Positions 13,910 to 22,200 of a DNA stretch of 24,840 nucleotides are shown in pieces. The translations under genes and the position numbers were made by a program. Source of the DNA: Pseudomonadota bacterium (GTDB lineage Bacteria; Pseudomonadota; Alphaproteobacteria; Rs-D84). How positions within the stretch are numbered: the stretch's first letter is position 1; the number at the start of each line of letters is the position of its first letter. Where the stretch lies: NCBI GenBank assembly GCA_009781955.1, contig WQUT01000036.1:1-24840 (forward strand), written 5' to 3'. The notes beneath the pieces are model-generated. The model was not told the origin of the DNA. It made no database searches and worked only from the letters and a program-made list of their open reading frames with translations.

Positions 13910-14341
13910 ATGTTAAAACTCTATAAAGAATTAGAAGACAAATGGTTCGCAATCTCTGAAAAGCTGCGCTATCTGATGGTGGGCGGATTCAATACCGTCG
14001 CGGCGTATGTAATATTCACCGCGCTGTATTTTCTGTTGCGCCAGGTTTTCGGGGTGGTGTTGCTTTACGGTCTGACCCTGATTATGCAAAACGTGATTTC
14101 AATCAACATATCCATCTTTACGATGCGTTGGTTTGTGTTCCACAGCCGCGGAAATCTGTGGAAAGAATACAAGCGCGCGGCGCGGGTCTATACGGCGATG
14201 GGAATTTTGAACTATGTCTGGCTGCTGGCATCGCACTGGCTTTTTGACATGCGCGCGCCGATCGCCCAGCTGATATTTTTGGTATTTTCCACAATCGCAA
14301 CATACATTCTGCACAAATATTTTTCGTTCAGAAAGTTTTAA
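13910..14341 (+). CDS. GtrA-like membrane protein (probable lipid-linked sugar flippase)
   Basis: The 143-residue protein fits the GtrA/PF04138 family in length and has four predicted membrane segments. The first begins RYLMVGGFNTVAAYVIF, and the C terminus ends LHKYFSFRKF, the usual family ending. GtrA proteins are proposed to flip undecaprenyl-phosphate-linked sugars made by GtrB-type enzymes. It starts 1 nt after the upstream stop, with GGAGG (13892-13896) rather far upstream, so translation is probably coupled. A partner GtrB/ArnC-like gene lies on the other strand at 15211-16179. Confidence 0.85.
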   Translation: MLKLYKELEDKWFAISEKLRYLMVGGFNTVAAYVIFTALYFLLRQVFGVVLLYGLTLIMQNVISINISIFTMRWFVFHSRGNLWKEYKRAARVYTAMGILNYVWLLASHWLFDMRAPIAQLIFLVFSTIATYILHKYFSFRKF

Positions 14342-14361
14342 TAATCAAATTATCCATAAAT

Positions 14362-14421
14362 GTCATCCCGCGGGGCGTCCGAAATACGCGGAACGCGTAT
14401 GAGGCGCAGCCGGGGGACGCC
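14362..14421. repeat. GTCATCCCGCG-type palindromic repeat between convergent genes
   Basis: It starts GTCATCCCGCGGGG. Outer arms GGCGTCC (14374-14380) and GGACGCC (14415-14421) enclose a perfect hairpin ATACGCG-GAA-CGCGTAT (14384-14400). The organisation resembles the element at 10763-10855, with the same 5' word, nested arms and an ATAC...GTATG core. It may serve as a transcription or mRNA-stability barrier between the convergent GtrA and deacetylase genes. No U-tract terminator was seen here. Confidence 0.6.
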
Positions 14422-14446
14422 GCACGATATACCATACGTATAAAAT

Positions 14447-15214
14447 TTACCGCGCTATGTTTTTTGGGAAATCTTTGTTCATTACTGTTTCAAGTTCGCC
14501 CATGCGGTCGGCGGATGCGTAAAACTTTTTATCAATATTATGCTTTGCGCCCATCACGTCAATGAACGCCGACGGATGAAACGATACCTCTACGGCGTCA
14601 TACCATTTTGGCACGCGGATCTTTTTGACGTTGCGCCCGAACAGCCGTCCGGAATAAGTCAGCCCGTAAAAGTAAGTATCACTGCGCGCCGCGCGGCCCG
14701 ACATCCACCGGAACACCGTCAGCACCGGCCATTTCATCCAGGATCCTATTTTAAGCCAATCAATTCCCGGATTGTCGCAAAACGCCAGAAAGCAGTTTTC
14801 GTTCATCACGCGCACGCGCGGAATGTTGTATTCCGCGGCAAGCCGCGCGAATACCGAAAAGGCCGCGGGAATCATATGCACGTGGCGGTGGCTGTCCAGA
14901 TGCGACAGTTGCGCGATGCCGAGAGCATGGCACTGCTCAATCTGCGCGCGCAATTCGCGTTCAATCCATGATTTGAATTTCTTGCGCCGGAATATCCATT
15001 CGGCCATCATCGCGATGAACCCGCGGTCAAAGTCGGCGTGCAATCCGACGGCCAGGCCCGCGTTTCGTTTTGCGATTTCAACCGCCTGGGCCGCGCGGTG
15101 GCCGCGCACCATCAATGACGCGGAATTCAGGCAGCCTTCTATAAAGGCGTATTCAACGGCGGTATTGAAACCTTCGTTGATTCCGAAATCATCCGCGTTT
15201 ATGATGATTCTCAT
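14447..15214 (-). CDS. YdjC/ChbG-family carbohydrate deacetylase, NaxD-like by context
   Basis: The 255-residue enzyme has the metal-binding signatures of the YdjC superfamily: NADDFG at residues 6-11, GLHADF near 57 and HLDSHRHVHM near 105. These enzymes hydrolyse N-acetyl groups from sugars. In Francisella, the YdjC-family NaxD deacetylates undecaprenyl-phosphate-GalNAc before the sugar is added to lipid A. Here the gene overlaps the upstream undecaprenyl-phosphate glycosyltransferase gene by 4 nt (ATGA), which supports the same role. AGGTG lies about 7 nt before the ATG. ChbG-like action on chitooligosaccharides or HpnK-like action on hopanoids is less likely, because no chitobiose or hopanoid genes are nearby. 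Confidence 0.85.
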   Translation of the reverse strand: MRIIINADDFGINEGFNTAVEYAFIEGCLNSASLMVRGHRAAQAVEIAKRNAGLAVGLHADFDRGFIAMMAEWIFRRKKFKSWIERELRAQIEQCHALGIAQLSHLDSHRHVHMIPAAFSVFARLAAEYNIPRVRVMNENCFLAFCDNPGIDWLKIGSWMKWPVLTVFRWMSGRAARSDTYFYGLTYSGRLFGRNVKKIRVPKWYDAVEVSFHPSAFIDVMGAKHNIDKKFYASADRMGELETVMNKDFPKNIAR

Positions 15215-16179
15215 TTTGACACCTGTTTTTCATCGCGCGAGAAATATTCCGCAAAATACAACGCGCGTTTTTTGACCTCTATATGAATCTTGCCGATATA
15301 CATTCCGATGATGGCCAGGACGAACAGAATCACCGCGCCCGTGAATGTTATCGCGGATACTATGGTCGCATAGCCCGGCGCAGGATGCGACAGCAGGAAA
15401 CGCTCTATGATTACGTAAGAGCCCAGTATTACCGACAGCGTTCCCAGAATCACCGCGAACCACATTGCCAGATACAGCGGGCGGATAGAGAACTGGAACA
15501 CGCTGTCCAGCGCCAGCCGCGCGGACTTTATAAAGTTATATTTTGATTCGCCCGACAGACGCGCCGGCGCGTCAAATTCTATCACGGGCAACTTTGAGAC
15601 GTCGCAAATCAGCGACAGTGTTCCGCGAAACATGGAATCCTGTTCCTGAAACTTTTTCAAGAATTCTATGTATTCGCGATCTATCAGGCGAAAGTCGGGC
15701 GTCGCTTCTGGAATCTTTACATCCGACAGAAAGTTCAGCCCCCAGTAATAAATCTTTGAAAGTATTTTATAGAACGGGCGCAACAGGCCGCGCTTCGCGT
15801 CGGCATTAGAGCGCCGTTTGGTCAGAACGATTTTCTCGCCACCCTGCCACAGTTTCACCATGTCCGCAATATACCGCGGCGGGTGCTGCAGATCCGCGTC
15901 CATGAAGACCACCGCATCGCCCCGCGAATAGTCCATGCCGGCAATCATTGCCGTTTCATGGCCGAAATTCTTGGTCAGCCGGACAATTTTCACGGCGGGA
16001 TCGGATTTTTGCAGTTCGTAGCAATACAGCAACGTGCGGTCGCGCGATCCGTCGTCCACAAAAATTATTTCGTGCGCCAGGCCGATGTCTTTCAGCACCA
16101 GTTTCAGCTGGCGGTGCAGCTCTTTGACGTTGCCTTCTTCGTTATATGCGGAAATGACTATGCTCAGCATTTTCTTCAT
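15211..16179 (-). CDS. GtrB/ArnC/FlmF2-like polyprenyl-phosphate glycosyltransferase (GT2)
   Basis: The 322-residue protein has an N-terminal GT-A fold (SIVISAYNEEGN, FVDDGSRDRT, and the metal-binding MDADLQHPP near residue 93). Two C-terminal membrane helices are separated by a short loop and followed by a basic tail. This is the standard form of enzymes that transfer a nucleotide-sugar onto undecaprenyl phosphate. I chose the ATG at 16179: AAAAGGGG lies 7 nt upstream and a strong promoter at 16205-16233 would start transcription near 16197. The in-frame upstream start at 16233 falls inside that promoter. It overlaps the deacetylase gene by 4 nt and likely acts with it. Confidence 0.88.
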   Translation of the reverse strand: MKKMLSIVISAYNEEGNVKELHRQLKLVLKDIGLAHEIIFVDDGSRDRTLLYCYELQKSDPAVKIVRLTKNFGHETAMIAGMDYSRGDAVVFMDADLQHPPRYIADMVKLWQGGEKIVLTKRRSNADAKRGLLRPFYKILSKIYYWGLNFLSDVKIPEATPDFRLIDREYIEFLKKFQEQDSMFRGTLSLICDVSKLPVIEFDAPARLSGESKYNFIKSARLALDSVFQFSIRPLYLAMWFAVILGTLSVILGSYVIIERFLLSHPAPGYATIVSAITFTGAVILFVLAIIGMYIGKIHIEVKKRALYFAEYFSRDEKQVSK

Positions 16180-16204
16180 CGCGCGACCCCTTTTGGATGA
16201 TTTT

Positions 16205-16233
16205 ATCCTAGCAGCGGAATCGCGCGCGGTCAA
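16205..16233 (-). promoter_or_regulatory. Predicted promoter of the glycosyltransferase-deacetylase operon
   Basis: On the - strand, TTGACC (16228-16233), a 17-bp spacer and TAGGAT (16205-16210) form a good sigma70 promoter. It lies in the 82-bp gap after the giant surface-protein gene, with a predicted leader of about 18 nt. Confidence 0.7.
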
Positions 16234-16261
16234 ATATTTTACAAGTTGGCGGGATGTTTTA

Positions 16262-19200
16262 TTACCAGGATGAATATCCAGCGTTGCAGGTAATGTCGCA
16301 CTTGTGCGTGTTCGGATTCCATACCACGGTTCCGGTTTCGTCGCTTAAACCCCGCGCATCGCATAAAGGCACGCATTCGTTGTTCTGCAAATCATAGCTC
16401 TGCCCCTGATACATGCAGGCCGCAATCTCGCACCCGCTGCTGTATGTGCTGACCGCTATTTCGCCCAGCGTGCTGAACTTGTTCCGGCATACGCCGCAAG
16501 GCTTGTCCCGTTCATTGGTTTCCGTCGGATCATTCGTGAATCCGGGGTTGCACGACACGACATTGCACTCGCCCCATCCGCCGGGTGCGGTGGCGTCCGG
16601 CAATAATCCGCCGCCGGTCGCGACGCCCGCGCCGGCCGAATTGCCGATCCATTCCTGGGTCCCCGTGCCGTTTTCTATGTCGCAGGCCTGGGTGTTAATC
16701 ACGCATGCGTTGGACGATATGTGGAACCCGGCCTCGCACTCCATGGCCTTGCATTCCCCGAATTGGTTGTTCGCCCAGTTACGGACCGCAATCGTCGCAT
16801 GCGGCAGAACGCAGGATATGCTGTTCGGATCGCACGCATTCGCCGTTGGGTTCACGTGGAATCCGCCGTCGCATTCCGATACCGCGCATGTCCCGGTTGA
16901 TTTGAACGCTATGGCGTGATCAATCGCGCATGGGACGCATCCCGCGCCGATGTTCTGGTATCCCGCCTGGCACGCCGTCTCTATGCACGGGCCGAATGAT
17001 CCCGGCGTCGGCGTCGGATTCCATAGCATATAACCCGTGCCGGCCGCGGTGGTGCAAGGCTTGCTGTTAGGCTCGCAACTCTGCCCGTCCGCGCTGATAT
17101 GATTGTCGCCCAGGCATCCGGATAGAACGCAAACCCCGTCCTTGTTCGTGGTGCCGTATCCGTTCTCGCCCACTGCGCACGTCGCGCTAATGGCGTCGCA
17201 GGTATAGGTCCCGTCGGTCTGTTCGGTCAGGTTGTATCCCGCCTGGCATGTCGGTTTGTCCATCCCCTCGGTCACGCAAATGCTGTGCGCCGGGCATGTG
17301 GCGCAGGTTGTGTTGGATTCCCAACCGCTGCGCTTATACGTCCCTATCGGGCATTTCGCGCATACGCCGCCGGACGCATACAGGCCCGCGCCGCAATACC
17401 AGCACGCCGTCTGGGCCGGCCAGACATTATTCTGGGCATACATGCCGCTGTTCGTCTGCCCGCCGGGCAGCAACAGCAAGGTTCCCGTCACCGGCGCCTT
17501 GCCCGGAACCGGGGTGGCGTTGATATTAAACAGGACATAAAACACGCTGTTCAGCACCGATGTCATGTTAACCACCGACCCGGGCGGGCATAGCGCGCAG
17601 CCTTGGGCGCCGTCGTTTATGTATCCCGGCGCACACAGGCATTCGCATCCGGACAATACATGCACCGCGTCGCAGAAAATATTCTGGGTCGTGCATTTGT
17701 CCGGGACGCATCCGGGCGCGTTGTGGTTGCAAGCGCAAGTGTTCACCTTTGACGGGTCGGTGCAGTCCGTCGGATATTTGCATACTTCGTCGTAATAAAC
17801 CTGGGGCGTGATCGGATTCATGGTGCCGCCGCCGCCCGGCAGCGAAACGTTCAGCGGGCAAATCGCATAGCAATCGGATACGGACGAGGCGCCGACCTTG
17901 GAATCCTTCCACGGCGTTGGCGGGTTGTAATACGCCCCGTTCCCCAGATCTATGCACATCAGCGGATCCGGCCAGCACGGTTTGCCGGTCGCAAGGCACG
18001 ATGCGCCGCATTGGCCGAACTCGTCAGGACAGCACCACAATGCGGAATCGCATTGGCCGACGCCGCCGCAGTTTTCGGTGAGCGGGTCGCAACAAGTCTT
18101 TCCGCCGGCCAGGCACGCCGCGTCGCATTCGCCGGTATCCGTATCGGCGCAGCAGTAAACGCCCGCGTCGCATCCGCCGCCGCAATTGGCGTCCACAAGG
18201 GGATCGCACGGGCATATCTCGCCGGCGGCGCACTGGACGCACGCGGTGCCGGCGGCGTTCGGCTTATACCCCGCGCCGCAATGCAGCGTGTATTCGCACG
18301 CGTTGGGATAAGTCGCGTATCTTGCGACCGGGATCATTTTTCCGTTTGCAACGGTCTTTACCGGGCAGTTTCTTTGGCACAGGTTGATGTCGTTCACGCC
18401 CGGGCCGTCCGTCCAACCGGGCGCCGGCGTCGCCGGGCAGGGAAGAGGATCGGGATCGCAATAATAGCCGTCTGGGCATATGCCGCAGAATTCGCACGAC
18501 GGGCTGGCGGACGGGACGTTATTGTTCGCCGGGCAATACGCATAAGGCGTGTCCGCGCACTCAACGGTATACGTGCATTCCGGGAATTGGGCCCCGTCAT
18601 GGTAAACCTTTGCCGGATCCGCGGCCGCGCCGGTTGCCTGGGCGGGCAGCGTGGTCAAGGCCGGGCAAGTGTAATAGCAATTTCCGATGCCCGCGCGCGG
18701 GCCGGACGGATTCGCCGCGCCGCCGTCGGAACCGGACGAGCCGGCCGGGCACTGGGTGCGGGTCGCGGTCAAAGCCGGGCTATACCAGCCGCTGGTGACA
18801 TCAATGCAAAGGTTTGTGCCCTCTATCCAATTGGGAACGGTTTTATCCGCCCAGTATCCGGCCCCGGCGGTGATCGTCGTCAATTCGGAATAAGTCAGAA
18901 CCAGCGGCGGCACCGAAACGGACGTGGGCTGGGACGCATAAGTGCATGTGTTCGTCGCGTCGCAGACGGCCGGTTTTGGCGTCGCGCTCATCACCGTCAC
19001 GCGGCGGTATCCGCCGTCGCAATCGGGGTCTATGGTTTGCGCGGGCTGGTCAACATAGCAGCTTTGTATAGTGGATGACGTCGTGCTGACGCCCGTGCTG
19101 TATCCGTCGGGGCATTTATAGCGGTTGTTGTCGCCATTCGGGCTCCAAAACCCTGTGCCGACTTCTATGCATCCGTCGCCGGTCAGGTTCAGATAATATC

Positions 19201-22200
19201 CCGCGTTGCAAGTCCAGCCGGCGACCAGGTTATAATCCCTGTCCTCGTCCGTGGAAAGTATCAGCGCGCCGCTTTCATACCAGCCGTTAAAGGTGGAATT
19301 GGCGCGCGTCGGCTGGCGCGCGGTTATCGTGTCGGCCGCATTCGCGGGCAGCGCCACGGGCTGTGTCGGATTGAAATATTCCGGGTTAAGCTGTGCCGGA
19401 TCAACCCATGTTCCGCCTTTCAGGTCATAGGCGATTTTGTTGCCCGTGCCGCAGAACGGGGTCGGGGTGCCGTTGTTCAAAGCCTTGTGCGTATCGTCGC
19501 ATACGACCGTGAAATCGCAGGTTTCATACCCGGCGTCATAGTTGACGTTATACGTGGCGGGGCTGATGCTGATCGCATAGAGGGGCAATGGCGGCTGGAC
19601 GCACGTCACAAAGCAATTGGTATTGCCGCCGGTATTGCATCCGTCCGTCTGGCCGATAATCGTCTGGCCCGCGGCCGCCGATCCGGACGGGCATATCGTG
19701 CATTGGTTATTCGGAACGCTGGCGTCCACAAAGAATCCGGCCGCGCAGCTGGTTATCTCTGGGTATTGGCAAGACGCTTCGTCCGTATACTGCGTTCCGT
19801 TGACCGGGGCGCAGGTATCGGACGGCTGGCAATTCTTGTAGCAGGCGGTGGCGTCAACCGCCGCGGTGCCGCCGGCGGACAAGGTAAAGGTTCCGTCGCC
19901 GTATTCAGAGCAGTGCTTGTTGCCGCAATCGCCCGGCTTTGTCTTGTCGCAAATCTGGCCGGGGCAATAATCGTTCGGTCCGCAATTGGCGCAGCTGGTC
20001 GCGGGCGCGCCGGTAAAATACTGGCCGGCGGGGCATTCTATGCCCGTATCAATCCATATCGCATGCATGATTATAGTCTGGCCGTCTTTGCCCTTGGGCA
20101 GAACATTGCTGGCGTCTTCGCCGGCGGCAAAGCAATCGCCGGTGCCGTTCGCGTTCGTGCACCATTCAGAAAGCACAAAGAATCCGCCGGTTTTGGTCAG
20201 TCCGCCCTGATCCGGCATAGCGCATGTTCCGGACTTATACGTGCACGGATTTATGTCGGCCGGCGGGGTTCCGGTGGCGGTGTTCCCGTCAAACGTTATC
20301 TTTGCCGCGTCGGGCGCGCAAACATCGCACGATATGGCCGGCGATGCCGTCGGCGGCGTGACGTTATGGTATCCCGCCTGGCAAGTCATTTTGGCAAAGA
20401 ACACATAATCCTGGCAATCCGCGCAATTATCCTCTACCGGCAATGGAACGGTCGTCAGAGGCGTAACATAGTTGGCCCAGTTTTGTATTATATTTATGTC
20501 CGGCAGGCCGCCCGTGATCGGCATAGGCAGCTCATACCAGGCGTCAAACTTCGCGCCGACGCACAAGTTGTCCATTCCCGTCTGAACCGGCAGCAGGACA
20601 TTCGCGCCCTGGGATATTTGGAACGTTGTCGGCCATTGTTGGACAACCGCCATTGTCGCCGGCCTGTTCAATGCGTCAACGCTCAGCAAATGGTATTCTA
20701 TGGTAAACTGATGCGGCGCGCAGGACGGGTTGGCCGTGCCGTTGGCTATGACATCGTATCCGGGTTTTGAATCGGCCAAATACAGGCATGCGTCATACGT
20801 GCCGTTCGCATTGGCGCTTATTTTCGCGTTGCCCGCCACGCCGTCGTTATAAGGCGTCACGCCCGCGCAGTTGGGCTGGTTCCATCCGGACGGCGTGCTC
20901 GGACAATTCTTGAAGCACGTCGTGATATCGTCGCGCGGCATGTCAGAGCCGGCCGACCCAGCCGGGCATTGATGCGTCGCGGCGTCGTGATCGGGGCTGT
21001 AATACCCGTCGCCAACCGGCCCGCAGATATTGTTCGTCTGCAGCGAAATAATCAGATTGCTGGAATTTTTGGCCGTATTATACCAAAATCCGCCGGCGGC
21101 CGTAATCGGCGTCAATTCCGGGAATGTAGAGCTGTCGCCGAAACTTAAATCCAGCGCCGGCTGCGTTAAATAAACGCACGTATGCGTGCCGGCGTTGCAA
21201 TCGGCCGGCGCGGGCGTAGTTCCCAGAACCGTCGCGCGGCGGTATCCGGCGTCGCAATCGGAATCAATTTCCGGCACGTATTGGTCGGCATAGCAGGATG
21301 TTATCTGGGTTGATATGGTGGAAACCCCGGTTGTAAACCCGGTCGGGCACGCGTAACGGTTGTTGTCGCCGTTCGGGCTGTAATACCCGACGCCGACCTC
21401 TATGCACGCGTCGCCGGCGGCATTCAGGTAATATCCGCCCTGGCACTGCCACCGCGCGTAAAGCGTGTGGTTTCCGCCGGTCGTGATTGCTGTTATTTCG
21501 CCGCCGCTGAAATCGGCCGTCGCATACCAGCCGACAAAGTTAGAGTGGGCGCGCGTCGGCACGCGGGCCGTCTTTACGCTTATAACGCCCGCGGATATGT
21601 TGAAGTATTCCGGATTGACCCACGTTATCGCGCCGCCGTTCGGGAAATAATCTATGTGGTCGGTTTGCGCGCATATAGGATTGGGCGTGTTGTTGTTGAC
21701 GGGATTATGCGTGTTGTCGCATTCAACGGCGAACGAGCACGCCGCATACCCGGCGTTATAGTTTACATCATAAGTGGCGGGGGTAATGCCGGTCGCATAG
21801 ACGGGCAATGGCGGCTGGACGCAGGTCACAAAGCAATTGGCATCGCCGCCGGCGTTGCATCCGTTCGTCTGGCCTACCAGCGTCTGGCCCGCGGCCGCCG
21901 ATCCGGACGGGCATATCGTGCAAGTATTATTATTCAGGTAATATCCGGCCGCGCAGCTGGATATGGTATAGCCGCATGCCGCGTCGCCATAGTGCCATGT
22001 TCCGCCGGTATATCCCGCCGGCGACGCGCAGTAATTGGTCGGCGAACAGTTTTTATAGCACGCGGCAGAGCTGACGGACGAGGTGCCGGCGGCGGATAAT
22101 GTCCAGCTGCCGTCGCCCACGGTGGCGCAGCTTATGTTGCCGCATTCGTCTGATGATGTCTTGTCGCACGTCGTCGGGCCAGGGCAGTAATCGCCCGATT

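Noticed and set aside
14447..15214. HpnK hopanoid-biosynthesis deacetylase
   Set aside because: HpnK is the same superfamily, but no hopanoid genes (squalene-hopene cyclase, other hpn genes) are nearby. The 4-nt overlap with a polyprenyl-phosphate glycosyltransferase favours a NaxD-like role.
16180..16233. Upstream in-frame start of the GT2 gene
   Set aside because: It overlaps a TTGACC-17-TAGGAT promoter. The 16179 ATG has an AAAAGGGG ribosome-binding site.
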